Below the pieces are notes generated by a model that worked only from the letters and a program-made list of their open reading frames with translations, ran no database searches and was not told the origin of the DNA. This document shows, one piece after another, positions 24,301-36,800 of a stretch of 64,000 nt of DNA. Source of the stretch: Osmia lignaria lignaria. Its lineage: Eukaryota; Arthropoda; Insecta; Hymenoptera; Megachilidae. Where the stretch lies: positions 15,500,001-15,564,000 of the forward strand of contig NW_027478158.1 in the NCBI RefSeq assembly GCF_051020975.1. The letters are read 5' to 3'. The position numbers and the translations under genes were made by a program. Position 1 is the first letter of the stretch; each line of letters begins with the position of its first letter.

Positions 24301-25194
24301 TCTGCACAGCTAAGCTGGAAGTGGCATTTGCGGCTCGCACTAGTGCAGAGTGAACTCAAAGAAAGGGGCCACGGTGTTTCTGTATCTCTATTATGTTGGT
24401 GCGGCTTCGGAACTTTTAAATATCTTGATATATCTCGAGAACTACGCATCTGATCAAAAAATATCATAGAACGTAAAAAGTAGGAAACTTAATTCTCTAC
24501 AAAAAAGGTCTCTTAACATTTTGCCATAGCTCGCTTCGTTTCCGAGATATTTGCAGATTTATCTCAAGGGAAGGGGCCTGACGGACATATTTCGAGATAT
24601 TTCTTCTTCTTGTTGTTCTTCTTCTGCACAGCTAAGCTGGAAGTGGCATTTGCAGCTCGCAATAGTGCAGAGTTATCTCAAAGAAAGGGGCCACGGTGTT
24701 TCTGTATCTCTATTATGTTGGTGCAGTTTCGGAACTTTTAAATATCTTGATATATCTCGAGAACAACGCATCTGATCAAAAAATATCATAGAACATAAAA
24801 AGTAGAAAACTTAATTCTCTACAAAAAAGGTCTCTTAACATTTTGCCATAGCTCGCTTCGTTTCCGAGATATATGCAGATTTATCTCAAGGGAAGGGGCC
24901 TGACGGACATATTTCGAGATATTTCTTCTTCTTGTTGTTCTTCTTCTGCACAGCTAAGCTGGAAGTGGCATTTGCAGCTCGCAATAGTGCAGAGTTATCT
25001 GAAAGAAAGGGGCCACGGTGTTTCTGTATCTCTATTATGTTGGTGCGGCTTCGGAACTTTTAAATATCTCGATATATCTCGAAAACTACGCTTCTGATCA
25101 AAAAATATCATAGAACATAGAAAGTAGGAAACTTAATTCTCTACAAAAAAGGTCTCTTAACATTTTGCCATAGCTCGCTTCGTTTCCGAGATAT

Positions 25195-27770
25195 TTGCAG
25201 ATTTATCTCAAGGGAAGGGGCCTGACGGACATATTTCGAGATATTTCTTCTTCTTGTTGTTCTTCTTCTGCACAGCTAAGCTGGAAGTGGCATTTGCAGT
25301 TCGCAATAGTGCAGAATTATCTCAAAGAAAGGGGCCACGGTGTTTCTGTATCTCTATTATGTTGGTGCGGCTTCGGAACTTTTAAATATCTTGATATATC
25401 TCGAGAACTACGCATCTGATCAAAAAATATCATAGAACATAGAAAGTAGGAAACTTAATTCTCTACAAAAAAGGTCTCTTAACATTTTGCCATAGCTCGC
25501 TTCCTTTCCGAGATATTTGCAGATTTATCTCAAGGGAAGGGGCCTGACGGACATATTTCGAGATATTTCTTCTTCTTGTTGTTCTTCTTCTGCACAGCTA
25601 AGCTGGAAGTGGCATTTGCAGCTCGCAATAGTGCAGAGTTATCTCAAAGAAAGGGGCCACGCTGTTTCTGTATCTCTATTATGTTGGTGCGGCTTCGGAA
25701 CTTTTAAATATCTTGATATATCTCGAGAACTACGCATCTGATCAAAAAATATCATAGAACATAGAAAGTAGGAAACTTAATTCTCTACAAAAAAGGTCTC
25801 TTAACATTTTGCCATAGCTCGCTTCGTTTCCGAGATATTTGCAGATATATCTCAAGGGAAGGGGCCTGACGGACATATTTCGAGATATTTCTTCTTCTTG
25901 TTGTTCTTCTTCTGCACAGCTAAACTGGAAGTGGCATTTCCAGCTCGCAATAGCGCAGAGTTATCTCAAAGAAAGGGGCCAGGGTGTTTCTGTATCTCTA
26001 TTATGTTGGTGCGGCTTCGGAACTTTTAAATATCTTGATATATCTCGAGAACTACGCATCTGATCAAAAAATATCATACAACATAAAAAGTAGGAAACTT
26101 AATTCTCTACAAAAAAGGTCTCTTAACATTTTGCCATAGCTCGCTTCGTTTCCGAGATATTTGCAGATTTATCTCAAGGGAAGGGGCCTGACGGACATAT
26201 TTCGAGATATTTCTTCTTCTTGTTGTTCTTCTTCTGCACAGCTAAGCTGGAAGTGGCATTTGCGGCTCGCACTAGTGCAGAGTTATCTCAAAGAAAGGGG
26301 CCACGGTGTTTCTGTATCTCTATTATGTTGGTGCGGCTTCGGAACTTTTAAATATCTTGATATATCTCGAGAACTACGCATCTGATCAAAAAATATCATA
26401 CAACATAAAAAGTAGGAAACTTAATTCTCTACAAAAAAGGTCTCTTAACATTTTGCCATAGCTCGCTTCGTTTCCGAGATATTTGCAGATTTATCTCAAG
26501 GGAAGGGGCCTGACGGACATATTTCGAGATATTTCTTCTTCTTGTTGTTCTTCTTCTGCACAGCTAAGCTGGAAGTGGCATTTGCAGCTCGCAATAGTGC
26601 AGAATTATCTCAAAGAAAGGGGCCACGGTGTTTCTGTATCTCTATTATGTTGGTGCGGCTTCGGAACTTTTAAATATCTTGATATATCTCGAGAACTACG
26701 CATCTGATCAAAAAATATCATAGAACATAGAAAGTAGGAAACTTAATTCTCTACAAAAAAGGTCTCTTAATATTTTGCCATAGCTCGCTTCCTTTCCGAG
26801 ATATTTGCAGATTTATCTCAAGGGAAGGGGCCTGACGGACATATTTCGAGATATTTCTTCTTCTTGTTGTTCTTCTTCTGCACAGCTAAGCTGGAAGTGG
26901 CATTTGCAGCTCGCAATAGTGCAGAGTTATCTCAAAGAAAGGGGCCACGCTGTTTCTGTATCTCTATTATGTTGGTGCGGCTTCGGAACTTTTAAATATC
27001 TTGATATATCTCGAGAACTACGCATCTGATCAAAAAATATCATAGAACATAGAAAGTAGGAAACTTAATTCTCTACAAAAAAGGTCTCTTAACATTTTGC
27101 CATAGCTCGCTTCGTTTCCGAGATATTTGCAGATATATCTCAAGGGAAGGGGCCTGACGGACATATTTCGAGATATTTCTTCTTCTTGTTGTTCTTCTTC
27201 TGCACAGCTAAACTGGAAGTGGCATTTCCAGCTCGCAATAGCGCAGAGTTATCTCAAAGAAAGGGGCCACGGTGTTTCTGTATCTCTATTATGTTGGTGC
27301 GGCTTCGGAACTTTTAAATATCTTGATATATCTCGAGAACTACGCATCTGATCAAAAAATATCATACAACATAAAAAGTAGGAAACTTAATTCTCTACAA
27401 AAAAGGTCTCTTAACATTTTGCCATAGCTCGCTTCGTTTCCGAGATATTTGCAGATTTATCTCAAGGAAAGGGGCCTGACGGACATATTTCGAGACATTT
27501 CTTCTTCTTGTTGTTCTTCTTCTGCACAGCTAAGCTGGAAGTGGCATTTACAGCTCGCAATAGTGCAGAGTTATCTCAAAGAAAGGGGCCACGGTGTTTC
27601 TGTATCTCCATTATGTTGGTGCGGCTTCGGAACTTTTAAATATCTTGATATATCTCGAGAACTACGCATCTGATCAAAAAATATCATAGAACATAAAAAG
27701 TAGGAAACTTAATTCTCTACAAAAAAGGTCTCTTAATATTTTGCCATAGCTGGCTTCCTTTCCGAGATAT
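25195..27770 (+). repeat. Four-monomer tandem duplication (1288 bp) in block C
   Basis: 25195-26482 and 26483-27770 share a GCAGAATTATC monomer, a GCTTCCTTTCC and CACGCTG monomer, and a TTTCCAGCTCGCAATAGCG monomer in the same order. The fourth positions differ (26161 has the GCGGCTCGCACTAG centre, 27449 has CTCAAGGAAAGG), so one was replaced. Confidence 0.8.
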
Positions 27771-30700
27771 TTGCAGATTTATCTCAAGGGAAGGGGCCTG
27801 CCGGACATATTTCGAGATATTTCTTCTCCTTGTTGTTCTTCTTCTGCACAGCTAAGCTGGAAGTGGCATTTGCAGCTCGCAATAGTGCAGAGTTATCTCA
27901 AAGAAAGGGGCCACGGTGTTTCTGTATCTCTATTATGTTGGTGCGGCTTCGGAACTTTTAAATATCTTGATATATCTCGAGAACTACGCATCGGATCAAA
28001 AAATATCATAGAACATAGAAAGTAGGAAACTTAATTCTCTACAAAAAAGGTCTCTTAACATTTTGCCATAGCTCGCTTCGTTTCCGAGATATTTGCAGAT
28101 ATATCTCAAGGGAAGGGGCCTGACGGACATATTTCGAGATATTTCTTCTTCTTGTTGTTCTTCTTCTGCACAGCTAAGCTGGAAGTGGCATTTGCGGCTC
28201 GCACTAGTGCAGAGTTATCTCAAAGAAAGGGGCCACGGTGTTTCTGTATCTCTATTATGTTGGTGCGGCTTCGGAACTTTTAAATATAACGATATATCTC
28301 GAAAACTACGCTTCTGATCAAAAAATATCATAGAACATAAATTGTAGGAAACATAATTCTCTACAAAAAACGTCTCTTAACATTTTGCCATAGCTGGTTT
28401 CGTTTCCGAGATATTTGCAGATATATCTCAAGGGAAGGGGCCTGACGGACATATTTCGAGATATTTCTTCTTCTTGTTGTTCTTCTTCTGCACAGCTAAG
28501 CTGGAAGTGGCATTTGCAGCTCGCAATAGTGCAGAGTTATCTCAAAGAAAGGGGCCACGGTGTTTCTGTATCTCTATTATGTTGGTGCAGCTTCGGAACT
28601 TTTAAATATCTTGATATATCTCGAGAACAACGCATCTGATCAAAAAATATCATAGAACATGAAAAGTAGAAAACTTAATTCTCTACAAAAAAGGTCTCTT
28701 AACATTTTGCCATAGCTCGCTTCGTTTCCGAGATATATGCAGATTTATCTCAAGGGAAGGGGCCTGACGGACATATTTCGAGATATTTCTTCTTCTTGTT
28801 GTTCTTCTTCTGCACAGCTAAGCTGGAAGTGGCATTTGCAGCTCGCAATAGTGCAGAGTTATCTGAAAGAAAGGGGCCACGGTGTTTCTGTATCTCTATT
28901 ATGTTGGTGCGGCTTCGGAACTTTTAAATATCTCGATATATCTCGAAAACTACGCTTCTGATCAAAAAATATCATAGAACATAACTTGTAGGAGATATAA
29001 TTCTCTACAAAAAAGGTCTCTTAACATTTTGCCATAGCTCGCTTCGTTTCCGAGATATTTGCAGATATATCTCAAGGGAAGGGGCCTGACGGACATATTT
29101 CGAGATATTTCTTCTTCTTGTTGTTCTTCTTCTGCACAGCTCAGCTGGAAGTGGCATTTGCAGCTCGCAATAGTGCAGAGTTATCTCAAAGAAAGGTGCC
29201 ACGGTGTTTCTGTATCTCTATTATGTTGGTGAGGCTTCGGAACTTTTAAATATCTTGATATATCTCGAGAACTACGCATCTGATCAAAAAATATCATAGA
29301 ACATAGAAAGTAGGAAACTTAATTCTCTACAAAAAAGGTCTCTTAACATTTTGCCATAGCTCGCTTCGTTTCCGAGATATTTGCAGATTTATCTCAAGGG
29401 AAGGGGCCTGACGGACATATTTCGAGATATTTCTTCTTCTTGTTGTTCTTCTTCTGCACAGCTAAGCTGGAAGTGGCATTTGCAGCTCGCAATAGTGCAG
29501 AATTATCTCAAAGAAAGGGGCCACGGTGTTTCTGTATCTCTATTATGTTGGTGCGGCTTCGGAAATTTTAAATATCTTGATATATCTCGAGAACTACGCA
29601 TCTGATCAAAAAATATCATAGAACATAGAAAGTAGGAAACTTAATTCTCTACAAAAAAGGTCTCTTAATATTTTGCCATAGCTCGCTTCCTTTCCGAGAT
29701 ATTTGCAGATTTATCTCAAGGGAAGGGGCCTGACGGACATATTTCGAGATATTTCTTCTTCTTGTTGTTCTTCTTCTGCACAGCTAAGCTGGAAGTGGCA
29801 TTTGCAGCTCGCAATAGTGCAGAGTTATCTCAAAGAAAGGGGCCACGCTGTTTCTGTATCTCTATTATGTTGGTGCGGCTTCGGAACTTTTAAATATCTT
29901 GATATATCTCGAGAACTACGCATCTGATCAAAAAATATCATAGAACATAGAAAGTAGGAAACTTAATTGTCTACAAAAAAGGTCTCTTAACATTTTGCCA
30001 TAGCTCGCTTCGTTTCCGAGAGATTTGCAGATATATCTCAAGGGAAGGGGCCTGACGGACATATTTCGAGATATTTCTTCTTCTTGTTGTTCTTCTTCTG
30101 CACAGCTAAACTGGAAGTGGCATTTCCAGCTCGCAATAGCGCAGAGTTATCTCAAAGAAAGGGGCCACGGTGTTTCTGTATCTCTATTATGTTGGTGCGG
30201 CTTCGGAACTTTTAAATATCTTGATATATCTCGAGAACTACGCATCTGATCAAAAAATATCATACAACATAAAAAGTAGGAAACTTAATTCTCTACAAAA
30301 AAGGTCTCTTAACATTTTGCCATAGCTCGCTTCGTTTCCGAGATATTTGCAGATTTATCTCAAGGAAAGGGGCCTGACGGACATATTTCGAGATATTTCT
30401 TCTTCTTGTTGTTCTTCTTCTGCACAGCTAAGCTGGAAGTGGCATTTACAGCTCGCAATAGTGCAGAGTTATCTCAAAGAAAGGGGCCACGGTGTTTCTG
30501 TATCTCTATTATGTTGGTGCGGCTTCGGAACTTTTAAATATCTTGATATATCTCGAGAACTACGCATCTGATCAAAAAATATCATAGAACATAAAAAGTA
30601 GGAAACTTAATTCTCTACAAAAAAGGTCTCTTAATATTTTGCCATAGCTCGCTTCGTTTCCGAGATATTTGCAGATTTATCTCAAGGGAAGGGGCCTGCC

Positions 30701-30990
30701 GGACATATTTCGAGATATTTCTTCTCCTTGTTGTTCTTCTTCTGCACAGCTAAGCTGGAAGTGGCATTTGCAGCTCGCAATAGTGCAGAGTTATCTCAAA
30801 GAAAGGGGCCACGGTGTTTCTGTATCTCTATTATGTTGGTGCGGCTTCGGAACTTTTAAATATCTTGATATATCTCGAGAACTACGCATCGGATCAAAAA
30901 ATATCATAGAACATAGAAAGTAGGAAACTTAATTCTCTACAAAAAAGGTCTCTTAACATTTTGCCATAGCTCGCTTCGTTTCCGAGATAT
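26483..30990 (+). repeat. Nine-monomer offset duplication (2898 bp): 26483-28092 and 29381-30990
   Basis: Five monomers repeat in order: GCAGAATTATC; GCTTCCTTTCC with CACGCTG and CTTAATATTTTG; TTTCCAGC with AATAGCG; CTCAAGGAAAGG with GCATTTACAGC; and CCTGCCGGAC with CTTCTCCTTG and CATCGGATC. The CCTGCCGGAC change occurs only at 27771 and 30669 as far as I can see, which makes the pairing firm. Confidence 0.88.
27127..27448 (+). repeat. Exemplar monomer, central haplotype with TTCCAGCTCGCAATAGCGCAG-like core
   Basis: This third central form has GCTAAACTGG for GCTAAGCTGG, CATTTCCAGC for CATTTGCAGC, and AATAGCGCAG for AATAGTGCAG. It usually comes with GCAGATATATCTC at p4-p16. It is frequent from about 22.9 kb to 43.8 kb, and a close relative with AATAGTGCAG is found at 43227, 52565, 56429 and 62869. 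Confidence 0.9.
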
Positions 30991-33888
30991 TTGCAGATTT
31001 ATCTCAAGGAAAGGGGCCTGACGGACATATTTCGAGATATTTCTTCTTCTTGTTGTTCTTCTTCTGCACAGCTAAGCTGGAAGTGGCATTTACAGCTCGC
31101 AATAGTGCAGAGTTATCTCAAAGAAAGGGGCCACGGTGTTTCTGTATCTCTATTATGTTGGTGCGGCTTCGGAACTTTTAAATATCTTGATATATCTCGA
31201 GAACTACGCATCTGATCAAAAAATATCATAGAACATAAAAAGTAGGAAACTTAATTCTCTACAAAAAAGGTCTCTTAATATTTTGCCATAGCTCGCTTCG
31301 TTTCCGAGATATTTGCAGATTTATCTCAAGGGAAGGGGCCTGACGGACATATTTCGAGATATTTCTTCTCCTTGTTGTTCTTCTTCTGCACAGCTAAGCT
31401 GGAAGTGGCATTTGCAGCTCGCAATAGTGCAGAGTTATCTCAAAGAAAGGGGCCACGGTGTTTCTGTATCTCTATTATGTTGGTGCGGCTTCGGAACTTT
31501 TAAATATCTTGATATATCTCGAGAACTACGCATCTGATCAAAAAATATCATAGAACATAGAAAGTAGGAAACTTAATTCTCTACAAAAAAGGTCTCTTAA
31601 CATTTTGCCATAGCTCGCTTCGTTTCCGAGATATTTGCAGATTTATCTCAAGGGAAGGGGCATGACGGACATATTTCGAGATATTTCTTCTTCTTGTTGT
31701 TCTTCTTCTGCACAGCTAAGCTGGAAGTGGCATTTCCAGCTCGCAATAGCGCAGAGTTATCTCAAAGAAAGGGGCCACGGTGTTTCTGTATCTCTATTAT
31801 GTTGGTGCGGCTTCGGAACTTTTAAATATAACGATATATCTCGAAAACTACGCTTCTGATCAAAAAATATCATAGAACATAAATTGTAGGAAACATAATT
31901 CTCTACAAAAAACGTCTCTTAACATTTTGCCATAGCTGGTTTCGTTTCCGAGATATTTGCAGATATATCTCAAGGGAAGGGGCCTGACGGACATATTTCG
32001 AGATATTTCTTCTTCTTGTTGTTCTTCTTCTGCACAGCTAAACTGGAAGTGGCGTTTCCAGCTCGCAATAGCGCAGAGTTATCTCAAAGAAAGGGGCCAC
32101 GGTGTTTCTGTATCTCTATTATGTTGGTGCGGCTTCGGAACTTTTCAATATCTTTATATATCTCGGGAACTACGCATCTGATCAAAAAATATCATAGAAC
32201 ATAAAAAGTAGGAAACTTAATTCTCTACAAAAAAGGTCTCTTAATATTTTGCCATAGCTCGCTTCGTTTCCGAGATATTTGCAGATTTATCTCAAGGGAA
32301 GGGGCCTGACGGACATATTTCGAGATATTTCTTCTCCTTGTTGTTCTTCTTCTGCACAGCTAAGCTGGAAGTGGCATTTGCAGCTCGCAATAGTGCAGAG
32401 TTATCTCAAAGAAAGGGGCCACGGTGTTTCTGTATCTCTATTATGTTGGTGCGGCTTCGGAACTTTTAAATATCTTGATATATCTCGAGAACTACGCATC
32501 TGATCAAAAAATATCATAGAACATAGAAAGTAGGAAACTTAATTCTCTACAAAAAAGGTCTCTTAACATTTTGCCATAGCTCGCTTCGTTTCCGAGATAT
32601 TTGCAGATTTATCTCAAGGGAAGGGGCATGACGGACATATTTCGAGATATTTCTTCTTCTTGTTGTTCTTCTTCTGCACAGCTAAGCTGGAAGTGGCATT
32701 TCCAGCTCGCAATAGCGCAGAGTTATCTCAAAGAAAGGGGCCACGGTGTTTCTGTATCTCTATTATGTTGGTGCGGCTTCGGAACTTTTAAATATCTTTA
32801 TATATCTCGGGAACTACGCATCTGATAAAAAAATATCATAGAACATAAAAAGTAGGAAACTTAATTCTCTACAAATAAAGTCTCTTAACATTTTGCCATA
32901 GCTCGCTTCGTTTCCGAGATATTTGCAGATTTATCTCAAGGAAAGGGGCCTGACGGACATATTTCGAGATATTTCTTCTTCTTGTTGTTCTTCTTCTGCA
33001 CAGCTAAGCTGGAAGTGGCATTTGCAGCTCGCAATAGTGCAGAGTTATCTCAAAGAAAGGGGCCACGGTGTTTCTGTATCTCTATTATGTTGGTGCGGCT
33101 TCGGAACTTTTAAATATCTTGATATATCTCGAGAACTACGCATCTGATCAAAAAATATCATAGAACATAGAAAGTAGGAAACTTAATTCTCTACAAAAAA
33201 GGTCTCTTAACATTTTGCCATAGCTCGCTTCGTTTCCGAGATATTTGCAGATTTATCTCAAGGGAAGGGGCATGACGGACATATTTCGAGATATTTCTTC
33301 TTCTTGTTGTTCTTCTTCTGCACAGCTAAGCTGGAAGTGGCATTTCCAGCTCGCAATAGCGCAGAGTTATCTCAAAGAAAGGGGCCACGGTGTTTCTGTA
33401 TCTCTATTATGTTGGTGCGGCTTCGGAACTTTTAAATATCTTTATATATCTCGGGAACTACGCATCTGATAAAAAAATATCATAGAACATAAAAAGTAGG
33501 AAACTTAATTCTCTACAAATAAAGTCTCTTAACATTTTGCCATAGCTCGCTTCGTTTCCGAGATATTTGCAGATTTATCTCAAGGAAAGGGGCCTGACGG
33601 ACATATTTCGAGATATTTCTTCTTCTTGTTGTTCTTCTTCTGCACAGCTAAGCTGGAAGTGGCATTTGCAGCTCGCAATAGTGCAGAGTTATCTCAAAGA
33701 AAGGGGCCACGGTGTTTCTGTATCTCTATTATGTTGGTGCGGCTTCGGAACTTTTAAATATCTTGATATATCTCGAGAACTACGCATCGGATCAAAAAAT
33801 ATCATAGAACATAGAAAGTAGGAAACTTAATTCTCTACAAAAAAGGTTTCTTAACATTTTGCCATAGCTCGCTTCGTTTCCGAGATAT
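30347..33888 (+). repeat. Cluster of dimer and trimer duplications (644 and 966 bp)
   Basis: 30347-30990 and 30991-31634 repeat a CTCAAGGAAAGG monomer followed by a CTTCTCCTTG monomer. 31313-31956 and 32279-32922 repeat the CTTCTCCTTG monomer followed by a GGGGCATGACGG monomer. 32601-33244 and 33245-33888 repeat a GGGGCATGACGG monomer followed by a CTCAAGGAAAGG monomer. Tails are swapped in some members, for example 31635, which has the AACGATATATC tail. Confidence 0.75.
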
Positions 33889-36800
33889 TTGCAGATATAT
33901 CTCAAGGGAAGGGGCCTGACGGACATATTTCGAGATATTTCTTCTTCTTGTTGTTCTTCTTCTGCACAGCTAAGCTGGAAGTGGCATTTGCGGCTCGCAC
34001 TAGTGCAGAGTTATCTCAAAGAAAGGGGCCACGGTGTTTCTGTATCTCTATTATGTTGGTGCGGCTTCGGAACTTTTAAATATCACGATATATCTCGAAA
34101 ACTACGCTTCTGATCAAAAAATATCATAGAACATAAATTGTAGGAAACATAATTCTCTACAAAAAACGTCTCTTAACATTTTGCCATAGCTGGTTTCGTT
34201 TCCGAGATATTTGCAGATATATCTCAAGGGAAGGGGCCTGACGGACATATTTCGAGATATTTCTTCTTCTTGTTGTTCTTCTTCTGCACAGCTAAACTGG
34301 AAGTGGCGTTTCCAGCTCGCAATAGCGCAGAGTTATCTCAAAGAAAGGGGCCACGGTGTTTCTGTATCTCTATTATGTTGGTGCGGCTTCGGAACTTTTC
34401 AATATCTTTATATATCTCGGGAACTACGCATCTGATAAAAAAATATCATAGAACATAAAAAGTAGGAAACTTAATTCTCTACAAATAAAGTCTCTTAACA
34501 TTTTGCCATAGCTCGCTTCGTTTCCGAGATATTTGCAGATTTATCTCAAGGAAAGGGGCCTGACGGACATATTTCGAGATATTTCTTCTTCTTGTTGTTC
34601 TTCTTCTGCACAGCTAAGCTGGAAGTGGCATTTGCAGCTCGCAATAGTGCAGAGTTATCCCAAAGAAAGGGGCCACGGTGTTTCTGTATCTCTATTATGT
34701 TGGTGCGGCTTCGGAACTTTTAAATATCTTGATATATCTCGAGAACTACGCATCTGATCAAAAAATATCATACAACATAAAAAGTAGGAAACTTAATTCT
34801 CTACAATAAAGGTCTCTTAACATTTTGCCATAGCTCGCTTCGTTTCCGAGATATTTGCAGATTTATCTCAAGGAAAGGGGCCTGACGGACATATTTCGAG
34901 ATATTTCTTCTTCTTGTTGTTCTTCTTCTGCACAGCTAAACTGGAAGTGGCATTTCCAGCTCGCAATAGCGCAGAGTTATCTCAAAGAAAGGGGCCACGG
35001 TGTTTCTGTATCTCTATTATGTTGGTGCGGCTTCGGAACTTTTAAATATCTTGATATATCTCGAGAACTACGCATCTGATCAAAAAATATCATAGAACAT
35101 AGAAAGTAGGAAACTTAATTCTCTACAAAAAAGGTCTCTTAACATTTTGCCATAGCTCGCTTCGTTTCCGAGATATTTGCAGATTTATCTCAAGGGAAGG
35201 GGCATGACGGACATATTTCGAGATATTTCTTCTTCTTGTTGTTCTTCTTCTGCACAGCTAAGCTGGAAGTGGCATTTCCAGCTCGCAATAGCGCAGAGTT
35301 ATCTCAAAGAAAGGGGCCACGGTGTTTCTGTATCTCTATTATGTTGGTGCGGCTTCGGAACTTTTAAATATCTTTATATATCTCGGGAACTACGCATCTG
35401 ATAAAAAAATATCATAGAACATAAAAAGTAGGAAACTTAATTCTCTACAAATAAAGTCTCTTAACATTTTGCCATAGCTCGCTTCGTTTCCGAGATATTT
35501 GCAGATTTATCTCAAGGAAAGGGGCCTGACGGACATATTTCGAGATATTTCTTCTTCTTGTTGTTCTTCTTCTGCACAGCTAAGCTGGAAGTGGCATTTG
35601 CAGCTCGCAATAGTGCAGAGTTATCTCAAAGAAAGGGGCCACGGTGTTTCTGTATCTCTATTATGTTGGTGCGGCTTCGGAACTTTTAAATATCTTGATA
35701 TATCTCGAGAACTACGCATCGGATCAAAAAATATCATAGAACATAGAAAGTAGGAAACTTAATTCTCTACAAAAAAGGTCTCTTAACATTTTGCCATAGC
35801 TCGCTTGGTTTCCGAGATATTTGCAGATATATCTCAAGGGAAGGGGCCTGACGGACATATTTCGAGATATTTCTTCTTCTTGTTGTTCTTCTTCTGCACA
35901 GCTAAGCTGGAAGTGGCATTTGCGGCTCGCACTAGTGCAGAGTTATCTCAAAGAAAGGGGCCACGGTGTTTCTGTATCTCTATTATGTTGGTGCGGCTTC
36001 GGAACTTTTAAATATCACGATATATCTCGAAAACTACGCTTCTGATCAAAAAATATCATAGAACATAAATTGTAGGAAACATAATTCTCTACAAAAAACG
36101 TCTCTTAACATTTTGCCATAGCTGGTTTCGTTTCCGAGATATTTGCAGATATATCTCAAGGGAAGGGGCCTGACGGACATATTTCGAGATATTTCTTCTT
36201 CTTGTTGTTCTTCTTCTGCACAGCTAAACTGGAAGTGGCGTTTCCAGCTCGCAATAGCGCAGAGTTATCTCAAAGAAAGGGGCCACGGTGTTTCTGTATC
36301 TCTATTATGTTGGTGCGGCTTCGGAACTTTTAAATATCACGATATATCTCGAAAACTACGCTTCTGATCAAAAAATATCATAGAACATAAATTGTAGGAA
36401 ACATAATTCTCTACAAAAAACGTCTCTTAACATTTTGCCATAGCTGGTTTCGTTTCCCAGATATTTGCAGATATATCTCAAGGGAAGGGGCCTGACGGAC
36501 ATATTTCGAGATATTTCTTCTTCTTGTTGTTCTTCTTCTGCACAGCTAAACTGGAAGTGGCGTTTCCAGCTCGCAATAGCGCAGAGTTATCTCAAAGAAA
36601 GGGGCCACGGTGTTTCTGTATCTCTATTATGTTGGTGCGGCTTCGGAACTTTTCAATATCTTTATATATCTCGGGAACTACGCATCTGATAAAAAAATAT
36701 CATAGAACATAAAAAGTAGGAAACTTAATTCTCTACAAATAAAGTCTCTTAACATTTTGCCATAGCTCGCTTCGTTTCCGAGATATTTGCAGATTTATCT

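Larger units (their letters stand above)
24551..29058 (+). repeat. Twelve-monomer offset pair (3864 bp): 24551-25097 and 28415-28961
   Basis: Both copies have a GTGCAGTTTCGG or GTGCAGCTTCGG monomer ending GAACAACGCATC, a linker AAAAGTAGAAAAC, then an ATATATGCAG monomer with TTATCTGAAAG and tail type 2. The linkers after the second monomer differ (ACATAGAAAGTAGG against ACATAACTTGTAGG), which marks the right breakpoint near 25097 and 28961. Confidence 0.75.
23907..31634 (+). repeat. Block C of the array
   Basis: Markers are GGCCACGCTG (23907, 25517, 26805, 29703), GCTTCCTTTCCGAG, GCAGAATTATC, CATACAACATAAA, ACATAGAAAGTAGG and CATCGGATC. The order of these variants is preserved across four- and nine-monomer repeats listed separately. 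Confidence 0.7.
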